Source: DTU089 sp964421815 (GTDB lineage: Bacteria > Bacillota > Clostridia > Oscillospirales > Acutalibacteraceae). Taken from it: a DNA stretch of 64,000 bases. Within the stretch, counting starts at the first letter, position 1; each line of letters begins with the position of its first letter. The stretch spans positions 24,064-88,063 of the forward strand of contig CAYQYT010000008.1 in the NCBI GenBank assembly GCA_964421815.1, given 5' to 3'. A model generated the notes under the pieces. That model saw nothing but the letters and a program-made list of their open reading frames with translations, did not search any database and had not been told where the DNA came from. Positions 1 through 8,999 of this stretch are shown piece after piece. The position numbers were made by a program, and so were the translations under genes.

Positions 1-1249
1 TGCCCTTTTCATCATAGAGAAATACCGTTTCAAGAGCAATTTTCACACCTGCGTCAATGGCTTGGGGCGAAAGATTGTCCGCTGTGTCAAGACGTGTGTG
101 ATAATATCTTGCAGGAGTGGGATCCATGGCAACAAAAGAACTTGCGGGAACGCCTGCCTGTGACATTGCCGCCGCGTCGGTTGAACCCAGCTCAATAGTA
201 CCGATGGGAACATCAACACCCACATTTTTTGCCGCTGTCTGCAAAAGTTCTGCAACCCGGCGGTCATTTTTTACCATACCGGTCATATCTTTATCGTATA
301 TTTTTGAAAACTCAAGTTCACGGATTGTATCAAAACCTATAAATACCGTTTCAACCCCGTCATTGAGCATTTCTTTGTTTGCCTTTGCAAAAGCCTTTGA
401 ACCGCGAAGACCGGCTTCCTCTCCGCCCGCGCAAAGAACGGCAACCTCGGTATTTTCAAAGCGAATGTCATTATCTGCAAGGAACTTCGCCGCCGCGCAG
501 GAAATAAAACAACCCGTAAGGTCATCGTTTGCACCCATAACGGGCAATTTGTAGTTGCAGAATTTTAAAGCAATAACAAGCACGGGAACCGTAATATACA
601 TTACAACCGCAAGAATTCTCAGAGCGATGTTACCGTCCTCACCCCAAACAATTCCGCCGAAAGCACCGCCGTGAATCATTCCGTAAATATTGCCGACCAA
701 TCCCAACAGAATTGCAATAACAGCAGTTACGATTATGAGGGCAACAACGGGTCTGCCGCCTTTGTATGTATATGTCCATTCAAAAGCAGAGTCCGTATGA
801 CCGCTTAAAATTATGCGTTTTTTTGTTTCACCGCTTGCTTTTCTCACACCATATACATTACCGCTTGTAACCTTCGGAAAGAAAACATCAAGAACGGGTT
901 TATAAAAAATGAATTCACCGAGAATAAAGAAAAGCGCAAGAGCGGAAGAAACAAGACCGATTACACTCCAACCCAACGTAAAGAACAGAGCCGACAGAAT
1001 GAGCAGAACTGCCCCGAGGGGAACCCATGCCATAAATGCCTTGTCACTGCATTTAAACTCCTCCCGCTTCACCTCGTCGCAGAACTTTTCAAGATCCGCT
1101 TTCATATATTCCTGTGCATTTTTCTCCGCCTCCGTACCCACTGCACGGGGGCCGAAGTTTTTACACACATTTTTTATGCTTTTAATGGCATAGTTCGTAT
1201 ATTCCCTGACTTTTATATCAAAATTGGGAATACTTTCGTTTGATTTCAT
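1..1249 (-). CDS. M28-family zinc aminopeptidase, membrane-associated (3' end outside window)
   Basis: The reading frame runs from ATG at 1249 (AAAGAGGT ribosome binding site just upstream) to the window edge, so the C-terminus is missing. Conserved zinc-peptidase blocks appear in the M28 order: SGHTDSAFEW (His/Asp ligands), GANDDLTGC (bridging Asp), GGEEAGLRGSKAF (Glu-Glu base and ligand), GFDTI and, near the edge, YYHTRLDTADN (last His ligand). Two hydrophobic clusters lie between the N-terminal FGPRAVGTEAE block and the first ligand block, and more sit before GANDD, which suggests a membrane-anchored enzyme. M28 enzymes remove N-terminal residues from peptides. It is read away from the uvr operon's terminator and appears to be its own unit. 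The family call is firm; the substrate is unknown. Confidence 0.85.
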   Translation of the reverse strand, partial: MKSNESIPNFDIKVREYTNYAIKSIKNVCKNFGPRAVGTEAEKNAQEYMKADLEKFCDEVKREEFKCSDKAFMAWVPLGAVLLILSALFFTLGWSVIGLVSSALALFFILGEFIFYKPVLDVFFPKVTSGNVYGVRKASGETKKRIILSGHTDSAFEWTYTYKGGRPVVALIIVTAVIAILLGLVGNIYGMIHGGAFGGIVWGEDGNIALRILAVVMYITVPVLVIALKFCNYKLPVMGANDDLTGCFISCAAAKFLADNDIRFENTEVAVLCAGGEEAGLRGSKAFAKANKEMLNDGVETVFIGFDTIRELEFSKIYDKDMTGMVKNDRRVAELLQTAAKNVGVDVPIGTIELGSTDAAAMSQAGVPASSFVAMDPTPARYYHTRLDTADNLSPQAIDAGVKIALETVFLYDEKG

Positions 1250-1278
1250 ATAATTACCTCTTTCCTTTTATTGAAAAT

Positions 1279-1290
1279 GCCGCTTGCGGC
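1279..1290 (-). terminator. Possible uvrA terminator
   Basis: GCCGCTTGCGGC is a 12-bp palindrome 40 bases past the uvrA stop. On the minus strand it is followed by ATTTTC, so the U-tract is weak. Its position between uvrA and the next minus-strand gene fits a terminator. Confidence 0.4.
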
Positions 1291-1328
1291 TTACTTTTTA
1301 ACAATTATATAACATCTTTAGAAATATA

Positions 1329-4154
1329 TCAAGATTTCAGCAAGGGTTTCAGATACTTTCCCGTATAAGATTTTTTACATTTTGCAATTTCTTCGGGAGT
1401 ACCCTGCGCCACAACTTCGCCGCCGCCGTTCCCCCCCTCGGGACCCAAGTCAATAATATAATCCGCAGTTTTTATGACATCGAGATTATGCTCAATAACA
1501 ATCACCGAATTGTTTGCATCAACAAGTTTATTGAGCACTTCAATAAGTTTTTTAACATCCGCAGTATGCAATCCCGTTGTGGGCTCGTCAAGAATATATA
1601 CGGTTTTACCCGTTGACTTTTTGGAAAGTTCCGTTGCAAGTTTAACCCTCTGTGCCTCACCGCCCGAAAGAGTTGTTGCAGACTGTCCGAGAGTAATATA
1701 ACCCAGTCCCACATCAAAAATCGTTTGTAATTTACTACGGATTTTCGGGATGTTTTCAAAAAAGTTCATCGCTTCTTCAACGGTCATATCAAGAACTTCG
1801 CTGATGCTTTTGCCCTTGTACTTTACATCAAGAGTTTCCCTGTTATATCGCGCTCCGCGGCACACCTCACAGGGTACATAAACATCGGAAAGAAAGTTCA
1901 TTTCAATTTTTATAATACCGTCGCCCTCGCAAGCCTCACAGCGACCGCCCTTAACATTAAAGGAAAAGCGTCCCGCATCGTAACCCTTTGCTTTAGCCTC
2001 TTGAGTGGATGCAAAAAGATTTCTGATATCGTTGAACACACCCGTGTATGTTGCAGTATTTGAGCGAGGTGTTCTGCCGATGGGTGACTGGTCAATATCA
2101 ATAACTTTATCAAGGTTTTCAATACCCAGAATTTCATCGTGCTTGCCTGCAAATTTTCTTGCATTGTTAAGTTCCGCGGCAAGTTTTTTATAGAGAATTT
2201 CATTTATGAGAGAGGATTTGCCCGAACCGGAAACACCCGTTACGGCAACAAGTTCACCCAACGGAATTTTAACATCAATATTTTTCAGATTATTCTGCTT
2301 TGCACCCTTAATTTCAATAAACTTTCCGTTACCTTTACGTCGCTTTTCGGGAACGGCTATTTTCTTTTTGCCCGAAAGATACTGTCCCGTAACGGAACGC
2401 TCGCATTTCTTGATTTCATCCACGGTACCCGCGCAGATTATTTCACCCCCGTGTACACCTGCGCCAACTCCCACATCCACAATAAAGTCCGCCGCGTTCA
2501 TGGTGTCCTCATCGTGTTCAACAACAATGAGGGTATTGCCCAAATCCCTAAGATTTTTAAGGGACTGCAAGAGTTTTTCGTTATCCCTCTGATGAAGACC
2601 TATACTTGGTTCATCAAGAATATACAGCACACCCACAAGGGATGAACCGATTTGGGTTGCAAGACGAATTCTTTGACTTTCACCACCGGAGAGAGTTCCC
2701 GAGGAACGTGAAAGAGTGAGATAATCAAGTCCAACATTACAGAGGAATCTCAATCTTGAACGGATTTCTTTTACAATTTGTTTGCCTATTATTTCCTCTT
2801 TTTCGGTTAATTGAAGATTCTCTATAAACTCCAATTCCTCACCGATTGACATATCGGTAAACTCATTTATATTCTTTCCGCCCACGGTTACCGCAAGGGG
2901 TGCGGGCTTCAGTCTTGCACCCTTACAGTCGGGACATGGACAGGCGGTCATATACTGCTCAATATCTTTTCTTGACCAGTCGCTTGAAGTTTCCCTGTAA
3001 CGGCGTTCAAGGTTGTTTATAATACCCTCAAATTCCGTCATATAGGTTCCGCTTCCGTATTCGTTTTCACGTACCATTTTTATACGTTCCCCGTCGGTAC
3101 CGTAGAAAATGGCTTTTTGTCCCTCGGGAGAAATTTTGTTAAAAGGTGTATCAAGAGTGAAATTATATCTTTCTGCAAGGGCATTATAGTACATTCCCGC
3201 AATGGTGCTTGATTCAGTACTGCTCCATCCGCTTCCTTTAATTGCACCCTGTTTAATTGACAGTTTGCGGTTGGGGACAATCAAATCCTCGGACACACGC
3301 ATAAACACACTCAATCCCGAGCAAGTGGGACAGGCGCCGAAGGGGTTGTTAAAAGAGAACATTCTCGGCTCAAGTTCATCCATACAGGAGCCGTGTTCGG
3401 GACAGGCAAAATTTTGGGAAAAGAGAATTTCCTCTCCCCCTATAACATCAATAATTGCCGTACCCTCCGTAAGAGCAAAAGCAGATTCGAGGGAATCCGT
3501 AAGACGGGAAGTTATGCCCTCTTTCATTATGAGTCTATCGACAATAACCTCAATATTATGCTTTATATTTTTCTCAAGTTTCACCTTTTCGGAAAGGTCG
3601 TACATAATTCCGTCTATACGCACTCTTGAATAGCCCGATTTTCTTACACTTTCAATTTCCTTTTGGAATTCGCCCTTTTTTCCCTTGGCGATGGGGGCTA
3701 AAATCTGGAACTTTGTCCCCTCATCCAAAAGAAGAATTTTATCAACAATCTGGTCAATGGACTGTTTTGCAATTTCCTTGCCGCAAACAGGACAGTGGGG
3801 AACACCTATTCGGGCATATAAAAGCCTTAAATAGTCATAAATTTCCGTAACGGTTCCCACGGTTGAGCGGGGATTTTTAGAAGTTGTTTTCTGGTCTATG
3901 GAAATTGCGGGAGAAAGTCCGTCGATACTGTCAACATCGGGCTTTTCCATAATGCCAAGGAACTGTCTTGCGTATGAAGAAAGGCTCTCCATATATCTTC
4001 TCTGACCCTCGGCATATATGGTGTCAAATGCAAGGGAGGATTTGCCCGATCCCGAAAGACCGGTAAAAACAACAAGTTTGTCCCTTGGTATTTCAACATT
4101 AACATTTTTCAGATTGTGCTCTCTTGCACCTTTTACGATTATATTCTTTTCCAT
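1329..4154 (-). CDS. uvrA: UvrA, excinuclease ABC subunit A
   Basis: Damage-recognition ATPase of nucleotide excision repair; 941 residues, the usual UvrA length. Two ABC modules are visible: Walker A GLSGSGKSS near residue 33 and GVSGSGKSS near 640, each with an ABC signature (LSGGESQR near 485, LSGGEAQR near 825). Zinc-binding cysteine pairs are present (CPVCGKE near 120; CEACEGDG...CEVC near 735-760). The start lies only 2 bases from the uvrB stop, so uvrB and uvrA form one operon, uvrB first, as in many Firmicutes. No frame damage or odd composition is seen. Confidence 0.98.
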   Translation of the reverse strand: MEKNIIVKGAREHNLKNVNVEIPRDKLVVFTGLSGSGKSSLAFDTIYAEGQRRYMESLSSYARQFLGIMEKPDVDSIDGLSPAISIDQKTTSKNPRSTVGTVTEIYDYLRLLYARIGVPHCPVCGKEIAKQSIDQIVDKILLLDEGTKFQILAPIAKGKKGEFQKEIESVRKSGYSRVRIDGIMYDLSEKVKLEKNIKHNIEVIVDRLIMKEGITSRLTDSLESAFALTEGTAIIDVIGGEEILFSQNFACPEHGSCMDELEPRMFSFNNPFGACPTCSGLSVFMRVSEDLIVPNRKLSIKQGAIKGSGWSSTESSTIAGMYYNALAERYNFTLDTPFNKISPEGQKAIFYGTDGERIKMVRENEYGSGTYMTEFEGIINNLERRYRETSSDWSRKDIEQYMTACPCPDCKGARLKPAPLAVTVGGKNINEFTDMSIGEELEFIENLQLTEKEEIIGKQIVKEIRSRLRFLCNVGLDYLTLSRSSGTLSGGESQRIRLATQIGSSLVGVLYILDEPSIGLHQRDNEKLLQSLKNLRDLGNTLIVVEHDEDTMNAADFIVDVGVGAGVHGGEIICAGTVDEIKKCERSVTGQYLSGKKKIAVPEKRRKGNGKFIEIKGAKQNNLKNIDVKIPLGELVAVTGVSGSGKSSLINEILYKKLAAELNNARKFAGKHDEILGIENLDKVIDIDQSPIGRTPRSNTATYTGVFNDIRNLFASTQEAKAKGYDAGRFSFNVKGGRCEACEGDGIIKIEMNFLSDVYVPCEVCRGARYNRETLDVKYKGKSISEVLDMTVEEAMNFFENIPKIRSKLQTIFDVGLGYITLGQSATTLSGGEAQRVKLATELSKKSTGKTVYILDEPTTGLHTADVKKLIEVLNKLVDANNSVIVIEHNLDVIKTADYIIDLGPEGGNGGGEVVAQGTPEEIAKCKKSYTGKYLKPLLKS

Positions 4155-4156
4155 TT

Positions 4157-6124
4157 TTACTTACCGTTTCTTATTTTTTCAATTTGGTCACGCAGATATG
4201 CGGCATGCTCAAATTCAAGAAGTTGTGCGGCGGCACGCATTTCCTTTGAAAGTTTGTCAATAAGTTCATTTTTCTCTCTTTCGGAAAGTCGGCGCTTTGC
4301 AACACGTTCTTGAATATTGTCCTTTGAACTGATTTCAAGGATTTCACGAACATCCTTTTTAATGGTTTCGGGAACAATTCCGTGTTCCTCGTTATATTTC
4401 ATCTGTTTTTCACGTCTGCGGTATGTTTCGGTTATGGCTCTTTCCATTGAACCCGTAACCTCGTCCGCATACATAATAACCTGACCCTGTGCGTTTCGGG
4501 CGGCTCTGCCTATGGTCTGTATAAGGGATGTTTCGCTTCTCAAAAAGCCCTCTTTGTCCGCGTCAAGAATTGCAACAAGTGAAACCTCGGGAATGTCAAG
4601 ACCCTCTCTCAAAAGGTTGATACCCACAAGCACATCAAATTCACCCAGACGCAAATCACGTATAAGTTCCATACGTTCAATGGTGTCAACGTCAAAGTGC
4701 ATATACCGAACTTTAATGCCGTAGTTTGTAAGGTAATCCGTTAAATCCTCCGCCATTTTCCGTGTTAATGTTGTTACAAGAACACGTTCTTTTTTCTCCA
4801 CCCGCATATTGATTTCGGAAATAAGGTCATCAATCTGTCCCGCTGTGGGACGAACGCTCACTTCCGGATCAAGAAGTCCCGTGGGGCGAATAACCTGTTC
4901 CGCAATCTGACTGCTTTTCTCTTTCTCAAGTTCACCCGGGGTTGCGCTTACGAATATTTTTTGATGAGTTTTCTTATAAAATTCATCAAATTTCAGGGGT
5001 CTGTTATCAAAAGCCGATGGCAGACGGAAACCGAAATTTACAAGACTTTCCTTTCTGGAACGGTCCCCACCGTACATACCGCGAACCTGGGGCAAAGTAA
5101 CGTGGGATTCATCCACGAAAAGAACAAAATCATCGGGGAAATAATCGAGGAGAGTAAAGGGTGCCGAACCCGGTTTTCGTCCCGACATAACACGGGAATA
5201 GTTCTCAATCCCCTTGCAGAAGCCTGTTTCCCGTAACATTTCTATATCATACAAAGTCCTCTGCAGAATTCTCTGTGCCTCAAGGAGTTTGCCCTGTGCC
5301 TTAAACTCCTCCACACGCCCTTCCATTTCGTTATAGATATTTTCAAGGGCTTTTTCCATTTTGTCATGTTCCACTACATAGTGGGACGCGGGGTAAATCG
5401 CCACGTGGGAAAGGTTGCATTTAACCTCACCTGTCAGCGGATGTATCTCGGAAATTCTGTCAATTTCATCACCAAAAAACTCAATTCTGTATGCGGTTTC
5501 AGAAGAATAAACGGGGAAAATCTCCACCGTGTCACCCTTAACCCTGAACTTGTTTCGGGTAAAACTCACATCATTTCGTTCATACTGTATATCAACAAGT
5601 TTTGCAATAAGTTCGTCCCTGTCCTTTTGCATTCCCGTACGCAGCGAGATAACCATACTCCTGTAATCAATGGGGTCACCGAGAGTATAAATACAGGAAA
5701 CACTTGCAACTATAATAACATCCCGTCTTTCCGAAAGTGCCGAGGTTGCGGAGTGACGGAGTTTGTCTATTTCGTCATTTACGGCACTGTCCTTTTCAAT
5801 GTAGGTGTCCGTGGTGGGAATATATGCTTCCGGTTGATAATAGTCGTAATAGGAGACAAAATATTCAACTGCGTTTTCGGGAAAGAACTCTTTAAACTCG
5901 GAGCAAAGTTGTGCCGCAAGAGTTTTGTTGTGGGCAAGAACCAGGGTGGGACGGTTAAGCTGTGCAATAACATTTGCCATTGTAAAGGTTTTACCGCTAC
6001 CCGTAACACCCAAAAGGGTCTGTTCATTATAGCCCTTGTTAACTCCGTCAACAAGAGTTTTAATAGCCTCGGGCTGATCCCCCGTAGGTTTATAATTTGA
6101 ATGTAAAATGAACTTGTCCGGCAT
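4157..6124 (-). CDS. uvrB: UvrB, excinuclease ABC subunit B
   Basis: Helicase-like subunit that receives damage from UvrA and recruits UvrC. The start chosen is ATG at 6124 (MPDKFILHSNYKPTGDQPEA), preceded by AAAGGAG at good spacing and matching the UvrB family N-terminus; an upstream in-frame ATG at 6190 would add 22 unsupported residues. The 655-residue product shows Walker A GVTGSGKT, the beta-hairpin motif YYDYYQPEAY, helicase motif DESH and the helicase C-terminal motifs QTIGRAARN, and ends in a UVR domain (EMRAAAQLLEFEHAAYLRDQ). It leads the uvrB-uvrA operon. Unlike dinB in this window, no LexA box is visible upstream. Confidence 0.98.
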   Translation of the reverse strand: MPDKFILHSNYKPTGDQPEAIKTLVDGVNKGYNEQTLLGVTGSGKTFTMANVIAQLNRPTLVLAHNKTLAAQLCSEFKEFFPENAVEYFVSYYDYYQPEAYIPTTDTYIEKDSAVNDEIDKLRHSATSALSERRDVIIVASVSCIYTLGDPIDYRSMVISLRTGMQKDRDELIAKLVDIQYERNDVSFTRNKFRVKGDTVEIFPVYSSETAYRIEFFGDEIDRISEIHPLTGEVKCNLSHVAIYPASHYVVEHDKMEKALENIYNEMEGRVEEFKAQGKLLEAQRILQRTLYDIEMLRETGFCKGIENYSRVMSGRKPGSAPFTLLDYFPDDFVLFVDESHVTLPQVRGMYGGDRSRKESLVNFGFRLPSAFDNRPLKFDEFYKKTHQKIFVSATPGELEKEKSSQIAEQVIRPTGLLDPEVSVRPTAGQIDDLISEINMRVEKKERVLVTTLTRKMAEDLTDYLTNYGIKVRYMHFDVDTIERMELIRDLRLGEFDVLVGINLLREGLDIPEVSLVAILDADKEGFLRSETSLIQTIGRAARNAQGQVIMYADEVTGSMERAITETYRRREKQMKYNEEHGIVPETIKKDVREILEISSKDNIQERVAKRRLSEREKNELIDKLSKEMRAAAQLLEFEHAAYLRDQIEKIRNGK

Positions 6125-6213
6125 ACTTCCGCTCCTTTCGTTACAGTTAACAGGTGTAAACAAACCGTTGCAACTCATATCAATTTCCAAATTTAGTATT
6201 ATACCAATAAGTC

Positions 6214-6242
6214 ATTATATCACACAATATTTTACAAGTAAA
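6214..6242 (-). promoter_or_regulatory. Probable SigA promoter of uvrBA
   Basis: On the minus strand TTTACT (6242-6237) and TATAAT (6219-6214) are 17 bases apart, about 90 bases before the uvrB start. A second TATAAT at 6203-6198 lacks a good -35. No GAACNNNNGTTC palindrome is found here. Confidence 0.45.
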
Positions 6243-6358
6243 TAAGTGGTGACAACAAAAAATATTCTGTAAAACCCGCCCGATATTGTCACTTTATCAC
6301 GTTAAAGCACCGAAAGGCAGTATCACTTTGTGAATTTTGTTGAAAATTCAATATTTTA

Positions 6359-6387
6359 TTGACAAACCGTTAAAATCGGCATATAAT
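6359..6387 (+). promoter_or_regulatory. Consensus SigA promoter before the liv leader ORF
   Basis: TTGACA (6359-6364) and TATAAT (6382-6387) are both perfect and separated by exactly 17 bases. Transcription would start near 6394, about 50 bases before the leader ORF and about 400 bases before livJ. It is the only strong promoter seen upstream of the transporter operon. Confidence 0.8.
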
Positions 6388-6443
6388 TTGAAACATATTT
6401 AGGTTGAGTCGGGAACCCGATTTCTCGGAGGAAGGGTAGCACA

Positions 6444-6698
6444 ATGTTTAGTGAACAAGTATGTTTCTCTAACACCGGTATGTGCGGTGCATTTACTGCA
6501 ACGCGTAGTTCGGCTTGCCCTGATTTTTCCGACAATGCCGTAACCTTGCTTTGCACTGCTCTTTTTGCAGTGCTTATTTTACTTTTGGGCACGATTTTGT
6601 GCTGTATCAGTGCTTCTGTGGGTATAGCAGTATCAATCGTTGTACTTGGCTTTTTGCACTTTTTACTAATTACAAGATTACAATTTAATAAAAGGTAA
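6444..6698 (+). CDS. Leu/Ile/Val-rich small ORF, possible leader of the liv operon or small membrane protein
   Basis: An 84-codon frame sits directly downstream of a consensus promoter with GGAGGAAGG upstream of its ATG (spacing longer than ideal). The N-terminal third is polar with four cysteines. From about residue 30 it is hydrophobic, and about 25 of the last 53 residues are Leu, Ile or Val, including a late cluster of leucine and isoleucine codons (TTA CTA ATT) about 30 bases before the stop. The stop codon lies inside GGTAAGG (6694-6700), a sequence repeated in the following terminator. No family is recognised. It may be a small membrane protein, or a leader whose translation governs attenuation of the branched-chain amino acid transporter downstream; the second reading is inference. 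Confidence 0.5.
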   Translation: MFSEQVCFSNTGMCGAFTATRSSACPDFSDNAVTLLCTALFAVLILLLGTILCCISASVGIAVSIVVLGFLHFLLITRLQFNKR

Positions 6699-6721
6699 GG
6701 TTTATTTTCATCACGATAATT

Positions 6722-6756
6722 AAAAGGGCTTTACCTGTTGTGGTAAGGTTCTTTTT
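6722..6756 (+). terminator. Terminator / candidate attenuator before livJ
   Basis: AAAAGGGCTTTACC (6722-6735) pairs with GGTAAGGTTCTTTT (6742-6755) around loop TGTTGT: 14 pairs, three of them G-U. The upstream GGTAAGG (6694-6700), which contains the leader ORF stop, could pair instead with CTTTACC (6729-6735) and prevent this hairpin. Confidence 0.6.
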
Positions 6757-6796
6757 ATTATGAAATAAGCAAATTTTAGTAAAGGAGACAACGCTT

Positions 6797-7945
6797 ATGA
6801 AAAAATTCATGAAAGTTGCCGCGCTTGTATTGGTAGCTACATTATTGGTTAGTTGCTTCGCAGCCTGCGGCACAAAAACAGACGACAAAAAAGATGATGG
6901 TAAAACAAATACAACCGGTGAAATCTTCATCGGCGCTACCGGCCCCTTGACAGGTGACGCTTCTTCTTACGGTATCTCCGTTAAAAACGGTGCTGAAATC
7001 GCAATTGAAGAAATCAACGCTGCCGGCGGACTTAACGGTATCACATTAAAATTTGAAATTAAAGACGACAAAGCTGCTGCCGCAGATGCCGCAACTGCTT
7101 ACGACGCACTTATGGACGCAGGTATGCAGGTATCACTCGGTTCCGTAACATCCGGTTCTTGCGAAGCTTTCGCAGGTGCTGCTGAAGAAGATAACCTCTT
7201 CTTTATGACCCCGTCAGCTTCTGCCGCTAACATCATTACTTACGGCAGCAACTCTTTCCGCGTATGCTTCGGTGACCCCGACCAGGGTATTCTCGCCGCT
7301 CAGAAACTTGCCGCTAATTACGAGAAAATCGGTTGTATCTATGACACAAGCGATCCTTACTCAACAGGTATTTACGAAGCATTTAAAGGCGAAATGAAAA
7401 ACCTTAACAAAACTTACGAAGTTCGTACATTTGATGCAGACAACAAGAAGGACTTCTCCGCTCAGGTAGATGCTCTTAAAGATTGCGATGTAATCTTCCT
7501 CCCCATCTACTACACAGAAGCAGGACTTATTGCCAACGCTTGCGCAAGCAAGGGTGTTGACGCTGTTCTCTTTGGTTGTGACGGTCTTGACGGTATAGCT
7601 GACCAGATCGACAAAGCAGTTGTTTCTAACGACATCAGCTACATCACTCCCTTTGATGTAAACAGCGAGGCTGAAAATGTTTCTGCTTTCGTTGCAAAAT
7701 ACGAAGAGAAACATGGTGAAAAGCCCGACCAGTTCGCTGCTGACGCTTACGATGCAGTTTATGCTATTTTCGAAGGTATGAAAGCCGCAGGCATAAACGA
7801 CGCTGACATCTCTGCAAGTGACCTTTCAGACGCTCTCCAGAAAGCTATTACTGCTGAAGGCTTCGTACTCAAAGGTCTTACAGGTGAAATGACTTGGGAT
7901 GCATCAGGTGCATGTACAAAAGTTCCTGTAATTGTTGAACTCTAA
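6797..7945 (+). CDS. livJ: Branched-chain amino acid ABC transporter, substrate-binding lipoprotein
   Basis: Extracytoplasmic receptor of the LIV transporter, 382 residues. It has a lipoprotein signal (hydrophobic stretch, then SCFAAC with the modified Cys near residue 27) and an acidic Lys/Asp linker. The mature domain is a type I periplasmic-binding fold of the Leu/Ile/Val class, recognisable from IFIGATGPLTGDASSYG followed by the GAEIAIEEINAAGGLNG block. AAAGGAG is well placed before ATG. It heads the livJ-H-M-G-F operon and is set apart from livH by two stable hairpins, a common way to make more receptor than permease. True ligand preference among Leu/Ile/Val or other amino acids cannot be read from sequence. 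Confidence 0.95.
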   Translation: MKKFMKVAALVLVATLLVSCFAACGTKTDDKKDDGKTNTTGEIFIGATGPLTGDASSYGISVKNGAEIAIEEINAAGGLNGITLKFEIKDDKAAAADAATAYDALMDAGMQVSLGSVTSGSCEAFAGAAEEDNLFFMTPSASAANIITYGSNSFRVCFGDPDQGILAAQKLAANYEKIGCIYDTSDPYSTGIYEAFKGEMKNLNKTYEVRTFDADNKKDFSAQVDALKDCDVIFLPIYYTEAGLIANACASKGVDAVLFGCDGLDGIADQIDKAVVSNDISYITPFDVNSEAENVSAFVAKYEEKHGEKPDQFAADAYDAVYAIFEGMKAAGINDADISASDLSDALQKAITAEGFVLKGLTGEMTWDASGACTKVPVIVEL

Positions 7946-7977
7946 TTCTCATTTAGAGTAATCTGACAGTCAATTAC

Positions 7978-8061
7978 GCAACCGATGTGGGAAACCGCAT
8001 CGGTTGCAATGTGACTTATATCGGAGAGAAACAAAGTGAATTTTTCTTGTTTTTCTCCGAT
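7978..8061 (+). promoter_or_regulatory. Two intercistronic hairpins between livJ and livH
   Basis: GCAACCGATG (7978-7987) pairs perfectly with CATCGGTTGC (7998-8007), extended inward to a GAAA loop. A second stem pairs 8020-8034 with 8047-8061 (ATCGGAGA...TCTCCGAT). Neither is followed by a U-tract, so they look like RNA processing/stability elements or a leaky attenuator that raises receptor level over permease. Confidence 0.6.
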
Positions 8062-8103
8062 GTAAATTACAAAACATCAAAAAAATATTAAGGGGTACAT
8101 AGA

Positions 8104-8997
8104 ATGAGTACAATTATGAGCGTTCTTATCAACGGTCTTAGCCTTGGTGCCATTTATGCACTTATTGCCCTGGGCTATACTATGGTATATGGTATCGCAA
8201 AAATGTTGAACTTTGCTCATGGTGACATCATCATGGTGGGTTCTTATGCAATTTTTCTTACGGTAATGAATTTAAATTTAGGAAGTCCTGTGCTTACACT
8301 TATTGTGGCACTTCTTCTTGCAGTTGTTGTATGTACAATATTCGGTGTTACAATCGAAAAAATCGCATACAAACCCCTCCGAGGTGCTTCTCCCTTGGCA
8401 GTTCTTATTACCGCTATCGGTGTTAGTTATTTCCTGCAGGGTATGTCACAGCTCATATTCGGTGCAAGAGCATTACCCATCACAATGCCAAATTTGGGAA
8501 ACATTGATTTAGGTGCTACAATTGTCAGCGTGGGTACTGTTATTACGCTTGTTGTAGGTATTATCTTAATGGTCGCTCTGACGCTCTTTATAAAATACAC
8601 CCGCACAGGTAAAGCCATGGTTGCGGTTTCCGAAGATAAGGGCGCCGCACAACTTATGGGCATCAATGTCAACAAAATCATTATGATTACCTTTGCTATC
8701 GGTTCAGCCCTTGCCGCATTTGCCTCTCTTTTCTACCTTTTCGGTATTCCTGCGGTTAACCCCACTCTCGGCTCCATGCCCGGTATCAAGGCTTTTGCCG
8801 CAGCGGTTATCGGCGGTATAGGTTCCATCCCCGGCGCAATGCTCGGCGGTATTCTTATGGGTCTTATTGAGAGTGTTTGCAAGAGTATTCCCGCTCTGAG
8901 TTCTTACACTCTGGCTATTGAATTCGGTATATTGATTCTTATATTGCTTATCAGACCCATCGGTCTTTTAGGTAAAAAAAGGAGGGTTAAAGTTTAA
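8104..8997 (+). CDS. livH: Branched-chain amino acid ABC transporter permease LivH
   Basis: Inner-membrane permease, 297 residues, with about eight hydrophobic segments. The N-terminus (LINGLSLGAIYALIALGYTM) and the FAHGDI block are hallmarks of the LivH family; AAVIGGIGSIPGAMLGG near residue 237 is the ABC-ATPase coupling region. It pairs with LivM to form the transmembrane pore. It follows livJ after 158 bases that contain two hairpins and is followed 2 bases later by livM. Confidence 0.96.
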   Translation: MSTIMSVLINGLSLGAIYALIALGYTMVYGIAKMLNFAHGDIIMVGSYAIFLTVMNLNLGSPVLTLIVALLLAVVVCTIFGVTIEKIAYKPLRGASPLAVLITAIGVSYFLQGMSQLIFGARALPITMPNLGNIDLGATIVSVGTVITLVVGIILMVALTLFIKYTRTGKAMVAVSEDKGAAQLMGINVNKIIMITFAIGSALAAFASLFYLFGIPAVNPTLGSMPGIKAFAAAVIGGIGSIPGAMLGGILMGLIESVCKSIPALSSYTLAIEFGILILILLIRPIGLLGKKRRVKV

Positions 8998-8999
8998 TT

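Noticed and set aside
6124..6400. SOS box expected upstream of uvrB
   Set aside because: No GAACNNNNGTTC or close variant is present on either strand, although two perfect boxes lie before dinB.
6356..6592. 78-codon antisense ORF opposite the liv leader ORF
   Set aside because: No ribosome binding site or promoter on that strand; the + strand has a consensus promoter and the better start context.
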